DNA from: Actinomycetota bacterium
Lineage (GTDB): Bacteria; Actinomycetota; Acidimicrobiia; Acidimicrobiales; RAAP-2
Length of the DNA stretch: 64,000 bases
Assembly: GCA_021324045.1 (NCBI GenBank)
Contig: JAJPJV010000028.1
Location: 56,532 to 120,531, forward strand
Reading direction: 5' to 3'
In this document: positions 1 through 8,084 of the stretch, piece by piece
Layout of the letters: the number at the start of each line of letters is the position of its first letter
How positions within the stretch are numbered: position 1 is the first letter of the stretch
Program-made: the position numbers and the translations under genes
The notes under the pieces: generated by a model
The model's database searches: none
What the model was told of the DNA's origin: nothing
What the model saw: the letters and a program-made list of their open reading frames with translations, nothing else

Positions 1-815
1 CTGGCGCGCCGGTAAGCCTCGAGGATGTCGAACGCGCGGTCGAACTGGTCCTGACTTGGCGAGTACACCTCGTTGAGGATGCCGACGTGATCGGGCGTGA
101 GCGCCCATTTCCCGTCGTAACCGAGCGCGCGTGTTCGCGTCGCGAGCTCGCGCAGGCCATCGAGATCACGAACGTAGAGGTAGGGTCCGTCGATCACCTG
201 GAGCCCGTGGGCACGGCCAGCGACGAGGATCTTGGTCAAGGCGTAGTGGAAGTGGTCGCCGGGGTACTCCGGGACGGCGACCCCCCCGGTGAGCATCGGC
301 ATCTGCATCGATGCTGCGAAGTCAGCGGGACCGAAGACGACCGCTTCTAAGCGCGGGGATGCTCCACAGATCTCCTCGACGTTGATCAATCCGGTGGCGC
401 TCTCGATCTGCACCTCGATCCCCACATGGCCTCGCGGGAGCCCGGCATTCTCCTCCACCTGGGTCAAGAGCAGGTCGAGTGCCACCACCTGCGCCGCACT
501 CTGCACCTTGGGGAGCATCACCTCGTCGAGACGCTCGCCAGCGTTCCCCACGACCTCGATGACGTCGCCATAGGTCCACTTCGAGTCCCACGCATTGACG
601 CGCACGCACAGGATCCGCTCGTCCCAGGAGAGGTCCCTGATCGCGTCGATCGCCTTGCGGCGTGCGGCCACTTTCTCCGCTGGTGCGACCGAGTCCTCCA
701 GATCAAAGAACGTCATGTCGGCCGACACGCTCGGAGCCTTCGCAAGGAATCGTTCGCTCGATGCCGGTGTCGACAAACACGATCGACGCGGAAGCTCACG
801 CGTTCGCGCGGACAC
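1..815 (-). CDS. HpcH/HpaI-type CoA ester lyase (citrate lyase beta-like), 3' end cut by window
   Basis: This is the N-terminal part of a class II aldolase-fold CoA ester lyase, the family of malyl-CoA, citramalyl-CoA and citryl-CoA lyases, which cleave or form 3-hydroxyacyl-CoA thioesters with Mg2+. The reverse strand reads RRSCLSTPASSERFLAKAP, then the metal/CoA loop FFDLEDSVAPAEK, then IEVQIESATGLINVEEI with the metal-binding Glu, VFGPADFAASM, and near the window edge GYDGKWALTPDHVGILNE, the usual C-terminal signature. A GTG at 815 is preceded by TACGCT and six bases, a leaderless pattern seen elsewhere in the window; another GTG at 845 is possible. The substrate cannot be told from sequence. 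The remaining C-terminus lies outside the window. Confidence 0.85.
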   Translation of the reverse strand, partial: MSARTRELPRRSCLSTPASSERFLAKAPSVSADMTFFDLEDSVAPAEKVAARRKAIDAIRDLSWDERILCVRVNAWDSKWTYGDVIEVVGNAGERLDEVMLPKVQSAAQVVALDLLLTQVEENAGLPRGHVGIEVQIESATGLINVEEICGASPRLEAVVFGPADFAASMQMPMLTGGVAVPEYPGDHFHYALTKILVAGRAHGLQVIDGPYLYVRDLDGLRELATRTRALGYDGKWALTPDHVGILNEVYSPSQDQFDRAFDILEAYRRA

Positions 816-1250
816 GCGCTTAGCGTACCCAAGGCCGTCGGCCACTCAGATGTCTCGCATGCCGCGTGGAAATGCTCGAGCAACGTCGCGGCTGTGGACA
901 ACTTCTGCGGCACTCATGTCACCTGTGGACGATCCGTGGATCATCTCGACGAGCGAATGGCGTGCGTACGTGTTCAACCTGGTCATGAGCGCGTTCGGTC
1001 CTGTGGATCGTTCATCGCCCGCGCGTTGCACGACGCGCTGATCGTGAGGTCTTGCCGCGACGAGTGACGACACGAGATGAACGATCCAACACGTTCGTCC
1101 CGCGCCGTTGCGTCGGTTGCGAAATTGTCACATGTTCGCCACGCAAGTCTTCTCACCAGGAAATTCTCTGCTGATGTGTTGCGTTTTGAGCCTGGCTCGC
1201 CGGGTGCGTGGCGGCAACGGTAATTGACCGTCGTCCATCGATCGTTCAAG
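816..1250. other. Gene-free stretch with DnaA-box-like 9-mers
   Basis: No convincing coding region was found between the lyase start and the NlpC/P60 gene. The notable content is the cluster of TGTGGA-type 9-mers described separately. A less GC-rich patch at about 1115-1165 may hold the promoter of the NlpC/P60 gene, but no clear -35/-10 pair could be chosen. Confidence 0.5.
893..1010 (+). promoter_or_regulatory. Cluster of four DnaA-box-like sites
   Basis: Four 9-mers in the same orientation lie within 118 bases: TGTGGACAA (893-901, the exact complement of the actinobacterial box TTGTCCACA), TGTGGACGA (924-932), CGTGGATCA (935-943) and TGTGGATCG (1002-1010). Only the first is a perfect match; the others differ by one or two bases. 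The cluster is in non-coding DNA with no dnaA or dnaN nearby, so it would be an auxiliary DnaA-binding locus rather than a standard oriC. Chance clustering in GC-rich DNA is possible. Confidence 0.35.
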
Positions 1251-2390
1251 ATGTTGGCCATTGTGACTGACGTCGAGCGGCCTGCGTCGCAGGTCGCGCC
1301 CGTTTCAGCCAGATGCCCACGCCCTCGGCGATTGCTGAGGCCACTCGCTTTCGTCGCTGTCGTCTCGTCGTGCGTGGCGGCCATGACCATGGCCTCCGTG
1401 ACGACCAGCACAGCGAGCCAGATCAGCGATCTCCAAGCGAAGGCGTCGCAACTCGAAGCTCAGATCCAGACCCTCGGCGAGCAGATCTCTGCGCTCGGCC
1501 AGCAATACGACGAGGCGATGAACCAGGTCCATGCGACCCAGTCACAGATCGCCGCGACACAAGCGAAGATCGCGCAAGACGAGCAACTGGTCGCCCACGA
1601 TCAGGTGACGCTGCGCAGGACGGCAGTCAACACGTACATGGAAGCGGGTTCGATCACCAGCGCCAATCCGTTGTTCGTCTCCAACGAGAGCGCGTTCGGC
1701 GCTGAGCAGGAGTACAGCCAGGTCGTCGAGGGAAACCTCAACACCGACGTCGCCAAGCTCCATAGCGCGCAGGCGCTGTTGAACATCGACAAGGCGAACC
1801 TGCAGAACCAGCTCAACCAAGAGCAACAAGCCGCCAACGCGGCCGCCAACGCCCAAGCGCAAGCAAACAGAGAGCAAGCACAGCTCGAGGCCGATCTCAG
1901 CCAGGCAAAGGGACAGCTCGGGACGTTGATCAGTCAACAGACGGCAGCACAGAACGCGGCCATCACCACGCAGCGCCTTCAGACCCAGCGACTGCAAACA
2001 ACGAACACCAATGTTCCTCCGCCGCCATCGTCAGGCGGGGCTGGTGCGATCGCCGTGCGTGCGGCCGAGAGCCAGCTCGGCGTCCCCTATGTCTGGGGTG
2101 GGGAGACCCCGGGCGTGGGCTTCGACTGCTCCGGGCTCACCGCTTGGGCCTGGGGGCAGGCCGGTGTCCCGCTTCCCCATTACTCCGGTGCGCAGTATGC
2201 CGACAGCACTCCGGTCCCCCTCTCGGACCTCCAACCCGGTGACCTCCTCTTCTACGGTCCCGGGGGGAGCCAGCACGTCGCGATGTACGTCGGAGGCGGC
2301 CAGATGATCGAGGCCCCCTACACCGGTGCCGTCGTCTGGATCACGCCCCTGCGCCTCGGCGACGGCTTCGTCGGAGCCGGAAGGCCCTGA
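1251..2390 (+). CDS. Secreted NlpC/P60 peptidoglycan endopeptidase with coiled-coil N-terminus
   Basis: This is a 379-residue predicted cell-wall hydrolase of the RipA/PcsB-like type that cleaves stem peptides of peptidoglycan. An Arg-rich start and a hydrophobic segment (PLAFVAVVSSCVAAMTMA) form a signal peptide. A long Gln/Ala-rich coiled coil (about residues 60-255) follows, then a short Pro/Gly linker and a C-terminal NlpC/P60 domain. The catalytic Cys is about residue 293 in FDCSGLTAW, and the His is in GGSQHVAMYVGGG. The coiled coil probably holds the enzyme inactive until bound by a divisome partner, as known for the family. ATG 1251 is chosen; TTG 1224 in the same frame would add nine residues. 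Confidence 0.88.
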   Translation: MLAIVTDVERPASQVAPVSARCPRPRRLLRPLAFVAVVSSCVAAMTMASVTTSTASQISDLQAKASQLEAQIQTLGEQISALGQQYDEAMNQVHATQSQIAATQAKIAQDEQLVAHDQVTLRRTAVNTYMEAGSITSANPLFVSNESAFGAEQEYSQVVEGNLNTDVAKLHSAQALLNIDKANLQNQLNQEQQAANAAANAQAQANREQAQLEADLSQAKGQLGTLISQQTAAQNAAITTQRLQTQRLQTTNTNVPPPPSSGGAGAIAVRAAESQLGVPYVWGGETPGVGFDCSGLTAWAWGQAGVPLPHYSGAQYADSTPVPLSDLQPGDLLFYGPGGSQHVAMYVGGGQMIEAPYTGAVVWITPLRLGDGFVGAGRP

Positions 2391-2483
2391 CCACCCTTCC
2401 GCCGGCTTCCTCCGGTTGAGGCCTGCGCCGTTCGAAGAGACGGCATACTGGGCCCCAAGACCTTCTCGTGAGGACGTGCGCCG

Positions 2484-3452
2484 ATGAAGCCCATCCCCGT
2501 CTCCTTCCATCTCGGCCCCCTCGTCGTCCACACCTACGGCATCGGCCTCGCGATCACCTTCTGGTTCGGCTACCGATACCTCGCCCGCAGGCTGCGATCG
2601 AGGGGCTACCCCGACGACTGGCTCGGCGGCGTCTTCCTCTGGGTCATCGTCATGGCCGTCATCGGCGCGCGAGCGCTCCACGTGCTGGCCAACCTCGGCT
2701 ATTACACCGCCCAACCTGGCCAGGTGCTCGCGATCTGGCACGGAGGGCTCTCCTCCTTCGGTGGGATCCTCTTCGCCCTCCCGACCGGCTTGGTGCTCGC
2801 CCGCCGACGCTGTCCCCAGCTCTCGATCGGCGCCTTGACCGACCTGGTGACCCCGGTCCTCATGGCCGCCTGGGCGATGGGGAGGCTCCTCGGGCCTCAG
2901 CTCATGGTCGCAGGCGGCGGCCACCCGACCCACCAGTGGTTCGGCATGTACTACGCCGGACAAGCCGGCAAACGCCTTCCCGTCCCGATCTTCCAGGCCG
3001 CAGAGGACTTCACGATCTTCGTGCTGTTGATCGGGCTGGAGCGTCGGCTCGCTCGAACTCCTGACGGTCGGCCGCGTCGTGGCTCCCCCGCCGGAGCGAT
3101 CGTCGGCACGGGCATGGTGCTGTGGGGCGTCGAACGCTACTTCGACGAGCACCTCTGGCTCGCCCGCAACGGGCACCTGGGTTCAGTGCTCGTTCAGGCA
3201 GCCGGGATCGCCCTGGCGGTGGCAGGACTGGTGGTGCTCGCCTTCACCTGGTCACGCTGGAAGGCGTGGCAAGCGGCGGGGTGCCCGCAGCCCGCCGCCC
3301 CGGGCGCGGAGGCGACGGAGACGACGGCCCCCGTGCCGGCAGGCGAGGAGCTCCGAGCACGCTCGGTGGCCGAGGGACCCCTGCCGGACACCCTCAGATC
3401 GCCAGCAGCGACCGCCAGTCCCCGAGCCGTGCACGCACCTCGTCCAGGCTGA
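2484..3452 (+). CDS. lgt: Prolipoprotein diacylglyceryl transferase (Lgt) homologue
   Basis: This 322-residue polytopic membrane protein matches Lgt, which transfers diacylglycerol from phosphatidylglycerol to the lipobox Cys of prolipoproteins. It begins MKPIPVSFHLGPLVVHTYGI, followed by the typical WHGGLSSFGGILFALPTG block and a later MGRLLGPQ segment. Hydrophobic helices recur through about residue 265. A disordered Pro/Ala/Glu-rich tail of about 50 residues is extra. The usual signature GRxxNFxNxE is altered: Arg is present but the Asn and Glu positions are not recognisable, so activity is less certain than membership. The 3' end overlaps the convergent hypothetical gene by 59 bases. Confidence 0.8.
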   Translation: MKPIPVSFHLGPLVVHTYGIGLAITFWFGYRYLARRLRSRGYPDDWLGGVFLWVIVMAVIGARALHVLANLGYYTAQPGQVLAIWHGGLSSFGGILFALPTGLVLARRRCPQLSIGALTDLVTPVLMAAWAMGRLLGPQLMVAGGGHPTHQWFGMYYAGQAGKRLPVPIFQAAEDFTIFVLLIGLERRLARTPDGRPRRGSPAGAIVGTGMVLWGVERYFDEHLWLARNGHLGSVLVQAAGIALAVAGLVVLAFTWSRWKAWQAAGCPQPAAPGAEATETTAPVPAGEELRARSVAEGPLPDTLRSPAATASPRAVHAPRPG

Positions 3453-3906
3453 GTCGCAACGTCTCTTCGGGAACCGAATCGACGAGCGCTCGCTGCTCCG
3501 CGTAGCCGTGACTGACCGAGCGGAACGCCTTCCGGCGGGCGGCGACGAGGTCTCCGGGGGGGTCCGCCACGAGGAACCCGAACACCGCGAAGGCGACCTC
3601 GACGTCGGTGATGCTCGGGGCCCTTCCGAAGAGACCGGCACGCCGTGCCGCCAGCAAAGCGCACCCTGTCACCACGTCGTCGACGTCCTCGCCTTTCGTC
3701 AAGTGCAGGCGCGGGACGAAGCGACGAGCGAGGCGGAGCGCGAAGCCCTGGTCCGGTCCAGGCGTACCGAATCGTGCTCCTCGTGGCTGGCCCGGCGCCC
3801 GCAGGTCCCCGGGGCGCCGGGGCGCCCAATGCCGGGGCACCGCCAGGGCACGGCCGTTGCGGACCTGGTCCGCGTCCGTGATGGGGACGAAGCTCGGCTG
3901 GGTCAT
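3394..3906 (-). CDS. Conserved hypothetical protein (170 aa)
   Basis: This soluble protein starts MTQPSFVPITDADQVRNG at ATG 3906. Its middle contains HWAPRRPGDLRAPGQP and GTPGPDQGFALRLARRF, a pattern I associate with an uncharacterised actinobacterial family, and it ends in an alpha-helical part (LSLDEVRARLGDWRSLLAI). No catalytic motif or membrane segment is visible. It lies just downstream of cimA on the opposite side of lgt, with which it overlaps tail to tail. It is 37 bases upstream of nothing co-directional, so it is probably transcribed alone. Codon third positions are GC-rich, supporting real coding. Function unknown. Confidence 0.65.
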   Translation of the reverse strand: MTQPSFVPITDADQVRNGRALAVPRHWAPRRPGDLRAPGQPRGARFGTPGPDQGFALRLARRFVPRLHLTKGEDVDDVVTGCALLAARRAGLFGRAPSITDVEVAFAVFGFLVADPPGDLVAARRKAFRSVSHGYAEQRALVDSVPEETLRLSLDEVRARLGDWRSLLAI

Positions 3907-3943
3907 GGCGCCTAGACCATAGCCGGGTCGGATCGACGGACCC

Positions 3944-5683
3944 TCAGGCCCCGAGATCGCGGCTCGTCGCCCGGAGCAGGCCGAGGACGATCGAATCGAA
4001 GAGCGCCTGCCAACTGGCTTCGATGATGTTCTCCGAGACCCCGATCGTCGTCCAGGTCTGCTCGCCGTCCGTGGTGTCCACCAGGACCCGCGTGACCGCT
4101 CCGGTGCCCCGCCCCGTGTCGAGCACCCGGACGCGGTAGTCGGTGAGGTGGATCCCCGACAGCGCCGGGAACTGTGTCCCGATCGCCTGGCGCAGGGCGG
4201 CATCCAGGGCGTTGACGGGGCCATTGCCCTCGGCGGTCGCCACGACCCGCTGGCCGGCGATGTGGACCTTGACCGTGGCTTCGGTGGTCAGATGGAGCGG
4301 AGGAATCCCCACCCCCCTCCGACCGTCGCTTTGGTGTCCTCGGTGGTCCGTGATCACCCGGAAGGACTCGACGGTGAAGAAGTCGGGCACCCAACCCGAC
4401 GCTCGCCGGAGCAGCAGCTCGAGCGAGCCGTCGGCGACCTCGAAGTGATACCCCTCGTGCTCGAGACGCTTGAGCTCGTCGAGGACGCTCCCGAGCACCT
4501 CGGCATCGAGGTCGAGCCCGAGCTCGCGAGCCTTGAGAGCGAGCGTCGAACGCCCGGCCATCTCCGAGACCACGACGCGCGTCCCGTTGCCGACGACCGC
4601 AGGGTCGACGTGCTCGTAGAGGTCACGGCGCCTGGCGACCGCGCTGGCGTGCAGCCCGCCTTTGTGTGCGAAGACCGAAGCACCGACGTAGGGCTGTTGA
4701 GGATTGGGGGCGAGGTTGACCAGCTCGGCGATGTGGTGCGCGACCGGTGTGAGCTGCGCAAGCCGATCCGGTGGGATCGTCCGGATGTTGAGCTTGAGGG
4801 ACAGGTCGGGGATGGCGGCGCACAGATCGGCGTTCCCTGCCCGTTCGCCATACCCGTTGATGCACCCCTGGACATGGGTCGCCCCCGCCGTCACGGCGGC
4901 GATCGTGTTCGCGACCGCACACCCGGCATCGTTGTGACAGTGGATCCCCACCTGCACGTCGAGCTCGGAGACGACCTGTTCGACCGTGCGGGCGACCTGA
5001 TCCGGCAGCGAGCCGCCGTTGGTGTCGCAGAGGACGAGCGTTTCTGCTCCAGCGCTCGCCGCCGCGCGAAGGATCTCGAGGGCGAACTCCGGGTTGTGAC
5101 GGAAGCCGTCGAAGAAGTGCTCGGCGTCCAAGAAGACCCGCTTGCCGCACTCCCTCAGGAACGCCACGGAGTCGGTCACCATGGCGACCGCCTCGTCGAG
5201 GGTCGTCCGCAGTGCGTCGGTGACGTGGCGGTCCCAGGACTTGGCGACGATGCAGACGATCGGCGTGCCCGCCACCACCAGCTTTCCCAGCGTCTCGTCG
5301 TCCTCCGCACGGACGTGCGCGCGTCGCGTCGACCCGAAGGCCACGAGCGTCGACGAGGAGAGTCGGAGCTCCTTGGCCGCGCGTGCGAAGAACTCGTCGT
5401 CCTTGGGGTTCGCCCCAGGCCATCCCCCCTCGATGAAGGTGACGCCGAGCCGGTCGAGCTGCTCGGCGACGCGGAGCTTGTCCTCGACCGAGAGGGACAG
5501 GCCCTCCTGTTGGCTGCCGTCCCGCAGCGTCGTGTCGAAGATGTCGACCGCATCGGGAAGCTTCGGCAGCTCGTAGCGGTGCGAGCGTTCCGAGTGCCGA
5601 TGGGTCACCCGCGGCGAACCGTTCGCTCGCGTCGAGCGGTTGGCGCTCCCGTGCCCGCCGCCGGCTCGGTGCTCACTCGACAT
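3944..5683 (-). CDS. cimA: (R)-citramalate synthase
   Basis: CimA condenses pyruvate and acetyl-CoA to (R)-citramalate, the first step of the threonine-independent route to 2-oxobutyrate and isoleucine. The 579-residue protein has the HMGL-like TIM barrel beginning IFDTTLRDGSQQEGLSLSVE, the metal ligand motif GIHCHNDAGCAVANT, GCINGYGERAGNADL, and FAHKGGLHASAV, then a C-terminal LeuA-type allosteric domain. The DGSQQEGLSLS wording is that of CimA rather than 2-isopropylmalate synthase, and a separate leuA exists at 21792. The ATG at 5683 overlaps the end of ilvE by 11 bases, so translation is likely coupled. The first 35 residues are low-complexity. LeuCD and LeuB from neighbouring operons would complete the pathway. 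Confidence 0.92.
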   Translation of the reverse strand: MSSEHRAGGGHGSANRSTRANGSPRVTHRHSERSHRYELPKLPDAVDIFDTTLRDGSQQEGLSLSVEDKLRVAEQLDRLGVTFIEGGWPGANPKDDEFFARAAKELRLSSSTLVAFGSTRRAHVRAEDDETLGKLVVAGTPIVCIVAKSWDRHVTDALRTTLDEAVAMVTDSVAFLRECGKRVFLDAEHFFDGFRHNPEFALEILRAAASAGAETLVLCDTNGGSLPDQVARTVEQVVSELDVQVGIHCHNDAGCAVANTIAAVTAGATHVQGCINGYGERAGNADLCAAIPDLSLKLNIRTIPPDRLAQLTPVAHHIAELVNLAPNPQQPYVGASVFAHKGGLHASAVARRRDLYEHVDPAVVGNGTRVVVSEMAGRSTLALKARELGLDLDAEVLGSVLDELKRLEHEGYHFEVADGSLELLLRRASGWVPDFFTVESFRVITDHRGHQSDGRRGVGIPPLHLTTEATVKVHIAGQRVVATAEGNGPVNALDAALRQAIGTQFPALSGIHLTDYRVRVLDTGRGTGAVTRVLVDTTDGEQTWTTIGVSENIIEASWQALFDSIVLGLLRATSRDLGA

Positions 5684-6599
5684 AGTCGAGCCAGTCCTTG
5701 TATCGGTCGACCTCCCCGCGCACGGTGGCGAAGTACGTCTCTTGGATCGTCCGCGTCAGTGGCCCCGGCGTGCCGTCGCCCACCAGGCGGTCGTCGACGG
5801 CGCGGATCGGCACCACCTCGGCTGCGGTGCCGGTCAGGAACGCTTCTTCGGCAAGGTAGAAGTCGGTGCGCAGCAACGGCGCGCGCACCACCTCGACCCC
5901 GAGATCGGCGGCGATCGTCTCCACCGAGCGCATCGTCACGCCCGCAAGCGCCCCCCAGGCGGTCGGCGGCGTCACGATCCGTCCCTCCATCACCACGTAG
6001 ACGTTCTCGCCGGTGCACTCCGAGACGCGGCCGTCCGGGGCCAGCAGGATCGCCTCGTCGTACCCCGCCTTGAGCGCCTCCGCCTTGGCAAGCGAGGAGT
6101 TGACGTACATGCCGATCCCCTTGGCGGCGGTCGGGACGGCGTTGGGGTCGTGGCGTCGCCACGAGCTCACCTTCACCGAGACCCCGTTGCGCACCCCTTC
6201 GTCCCCGAGGTAGGGACCCCATGACCAAGCGGCGATGGCGACGTTCACCGGGCACGGGAGCGGGTTCAGACCCATCTCGCCGTAGCCGAGGTAGACGATC
6301 GGGCGCAGGTAGCAGCCGTCGGTGAACCCATTGACCGCCACCACCGCCCGGCACGCGTCGATGAGCTGCTCCGGGGTGTAGGGGATCTCCACCAGCAGGA
6401 CCTTGGCGGAAGCGAAGAGCCGCTGGATGTGGTCGCGCAGCCGGAAGATCGCGATCCCGCGCTCGGTCGGGTACGCGCGGATCCCTTCGAAGACGCCCGA
6501 TCCGTAGTGCATGGTGTGGTTGAGCACATGGACCTTGGCATCGGCCCACTCCACCAGCTCCCCGTCCATCCAGATCTTCTCGCTCGGCGTGATGGGCAC
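5673..6599 (-). CDS. ilvE: Branched-chain amino acid aminotransferase
   Basis: This PLP class IV enzyme performs the final transamination of leucine, isoleucine and valine synthesis with glutamate as amino donor. Diagnostic stretches include MDGELVEWADAKVHVLNH, HYGSGVFEGIRAYPT, the Lys-containing SLAKAEALKAGYDEAILL and the cofactor loop GRVSECTGENVYVV. Length is 308 residues, normal for IlvE. The GTG at 6599 has AAAGG eight bases upstream, whereas the in-frame TTG at 6605, overlapping the leuB stop, has no usable spacing. It sits between leuB and cimA in one attenuator-controlled operon. Confidence 0.92.
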   Translation of the reverse strand: MPITPSEKIWMDGELVEWADAKVHVLNHTMHYGSGVFEGIRAYPTERGIAIFRLRDHIQRLFASAKVLLVEIPYTPEQLIDACRAVVAVNGFTDGCYLRPIVYLGYGEMGLNPLPCPVNVAIAAWSWGPYLGDEGVRNGVSVKVSSWRRHDPNAVPTAAKGIGMYVNSSLAKAEALKAGYDEAILLAPDGRVSECTGENVYVVMEGRIVTPPTAWGALAGVTMRSVETIAADLGVEVVRAPLLRTDFYLAEEAFLTGTAAEVVPIRAVDDRLVGDGTPGPLTRTIQETYFATVRGEVDRYKDWLDYVE

Positions 6600-6601
6600 G
6601 T

Positions 6602-7792
6602 TCAAAGCCTTTCTGCGATCGCGTCGCCGATGGCGACAGTGGTCATGGTCTTGCCTTCTCCGTCACCGAGGCGCAGGCTCCTGGCAACGAAATCGTCGAC
6701 GGACTTGCGCACCCGTTCGGCGGCATCGACCTCGCCGAGGTGCTCGAGCAGGAGCGAGACACAGCGGATGGCCGCCAGCGGATTCGCCCTTCCGGTGCCG
6801 GCGATGTCGTGAGCCGCGCCGTGGACGGGCTCGAACAGCGAGGGCCCGGTGCGTGCCGGGTTCAGGTTGGCAGACGCCGCATAGCCGATCCCTCCGGTCA
6901 CCGCCCCTGCCAGGTCGGTCAGGATGTCGCCGAAGAGGTTGTCGGTGACGATCACGTCGTAGCGACCGGGTTGCTCGACGAGGTAGATGCAGGCAGCGTC
7001 CACGTGGTGGTAGTCCCAGCTCACGTCGGGGAAGTCGCGTGCGACCTCGTCGACCGTTCGTTGCCACAGGTCGCCGGCGAAGGTGAGCACGTTGGTCTTG
7101 TGCACGAGCGTCAAATGCCGTGCCGGGCGACGCTCGGCGAGCTCGAACGCGAACCGCACGCAGCGCTCGACCCCGAAGCGCGTGTTGACCGAACCTTGCG
7201 TCGCGATCTCCTGAGGCGTCCCCTTGCGCAGGAAGCCCCCCTCGCCGGCATAGGTCCCCTCGGTGTTCTCCCGCACGACGGCGAAGTCGGCGCCGGCGGC
7301 AATCGACCCCGGGACGCCGACGAAGGGGCGCAGGTTGACGAAGAGATCGAGCTCGAAGCGGAGGCGCAGGAGGAGGCCACGCTCGAGCGTGCCTGCGGGG
7401 ATGCTCGTGTCCCCGACCGGCGGCCCCACCGCTCCGAGCAAGATGGCCTCGAAGCCGCGCAGCGCCTCGAGGGTGGGCTCGGGGAGCACCTCGCCCGTCC
7501 GGAGATAGTGGCCGGCCCCGAGATCGAAGGCAACGGTCTCGAGCTTGACCCCCGAGGCCGCCGCGACCTTCAGGGCCTCGGCGACCACCTCGGGACCGAT
7601 CCCGTCGCCGCCGATCACGGCGACCCGGTGGGGCTGCGAGGCCTTCGAGGCACGCTCCTCGGCTTGAGGACCATGGCGCCCCTCGTCCTCCGGAACGACT
7701 TGACGCTTTGGTGTTGGGTTCGCTTTCAGGTTTGCTTCTCCACTCCTGCGTTCGGGCTTGCCCTCGGAGCGTCCTTCCCGTGAAGCCTGCAC
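6602..7792 (-). CDS. leuB: 3-isopropylmalate dehydrogenase (start uncertain)
   Basis: LeuB oxidatively decarboxylates 3-isopropylmalate (and, with CimA, 3-methylmalate) using NAD+. Motifs are [13 protein letters not shown] at the N-terminus, [21 protein letters not shown] with the catalytic Lys, [13 protein letters not shown] for metal binding, and [14 protein letters not shown] near the end. The core needs only about 350 residues, but there is no good start just before [11 protein letters not shown] 7792 lacks a ribosome site. An in-frame CTG at 7729 has GGAG eight bases upstream. ATG 7674 has the best ribosome site but is out of frame and stops after 19 codons. First gene of the operon leuB-ilvE-cimA, downstream of an attenuator. 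Confidence 0.88.
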   Translation of the reverse strand: MQASREGRSEGKPERRSGEANLKANPTPKRQVVPEDEGRHGPQAEERASKASQPHRVAVIGGDGIGPEVVAEALKVAAASGVKLETVAFDLGAGHYLRTGEVLPEPTLEALRGFEAILLGAVGPPVGDTSIPAGTLERGLLLRLRFELDLFVNLRPFVGVPGSIAAGADFAVVRENTEGTYAGEGGFLRKGTPQEIATQGSVNTRFGVERCVRFAFELAERRPARHLTLVHKTNVLTFAGDLWQRTVDEVARDFPDVSWDYHHVDAACIYLVEQPGRYDVIVTDNLFGDILTDLAGAVTGGIGYAASANLNPARTGPSLFEPVHGAAHDIAGTGRANPLAAIRCVSLLLEHLGEVDAAERVRKSVDDFVARSLRLGDGEGKTMTTVAIGDAIAERL

Positions 7793-7815
7793 GACGCACG
7801 CTCGCTCGGACAATG

Positions 7816-7838
7816 AAAAACCGCCCGGAGACGGGCGG
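7816..7838 (-). terminator. Attenuator terminator upstream of leuB
   Basis: Read on the minus strand, a perfect 7-bp stem (7821-7827 with 7832-7838, CCGCCCG/CGGGCGG, 4-nt loop) is followed directly by five U residues (7816-7820). It lies between the leader peptide stop and leuB, as in amino-acid attenuators. Confidence 0.85.
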
Positions 7839-7844
7839 TCGAAC

Positions 7845-7871
7845 AGGCACGCACCAAGACGGCGCGTGCCT
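7845..7871 (-). promoter_or_regulatory. Pause hairpin of the leuB attenuator
   Basis: An 8-bp inverted repeat, AGGCACGC (7845-7852) with GCGTGCCT (7864-7871), begins at the stop codon of the leader peptide and ends seven bases before the terminator stem. This is the position of the 1:2 pause hairpin in classical attenuators. Confidence 0.65.
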
Positions 7872-7905
7872 ACAGAATGAGAATGACGCGGCGAGCCAGG
7901 GCCAT
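7870..7905 (-). CDS. Leucine/isoleucine/valine-rich leader peptide of leuB-ilvE-cimA
   Basis: The 11-residue reading frame encodes [11 protein letters not shown] then TAG. The last five sense codons are Val, Ile, Leu, Ile and Leu, so shortage of any branched-chain aminoacyl-tRNA would stall the ribosome just ahead of the pause hairpin and disfavour the terminator. The ATG lies eight bases after a GAGACT -10 element, so the transcript probably starts at or within a few bases of the ATG. It is too short to be found by homology; the arrangement with promoter, hairpin and terminator is the evidence. Confidence 0.8.
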   Translation of the reverse strand: MALARRVILIL

Positions 7906-7913
7906 CACCCGAT

Positions 7914-7942
7914 AGTCTCTCGCACCCGTGCCCGCCCGTCAA
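7914..7942 (-). promoter_or_regulatory. Promoter of the leuB-ilvE-cimA operon
   Basis: The minus strand has TTGACG (7937-7942), a 17-base spacer and GAGACT (7914-7919, matching the nAnnnT core). The leader peptide ATG follows after eight bases. A very similar layout precedes the ilvB and leuA leader peptides. Confidence 0.65.
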
Positions 7943-8084
7943 CATCGCTCGCCAATCGCGGCGTGGAGCACGCTTGGCTGGCTCTCCACCTGCCTGGCCC
8001 GCCGATAACCTGGCGAGCACAACCTTGCACATCCCCACCGAGACCTCCCCGAAGAGACGACGTGGATCCAGGAAGTGATGGGAC

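Noticed and set aside
1071..1250. c-di-AMP (ydaO-type) riboswitch before the NlpC/P60 gene
   Set aside because: Such elements often precede cell-wall hydrolases in actinobacteria, but the expected conserved core was not seen.
2031..3176. Long minus-strand frame across the NlpC/P60 and lgt genes
   Set aside because: It mirrors codon bias of the real genes on the other strand and has an Asp/Glu/Gly/Arg-rich nonsense composition.
4148..6073. Long plus-strand open frame of 641 codons opposite cimA and ilvE
   Set aside because: It is the antisense of recognised genes, a common product of high GC content, with no family motif or ribosome site.
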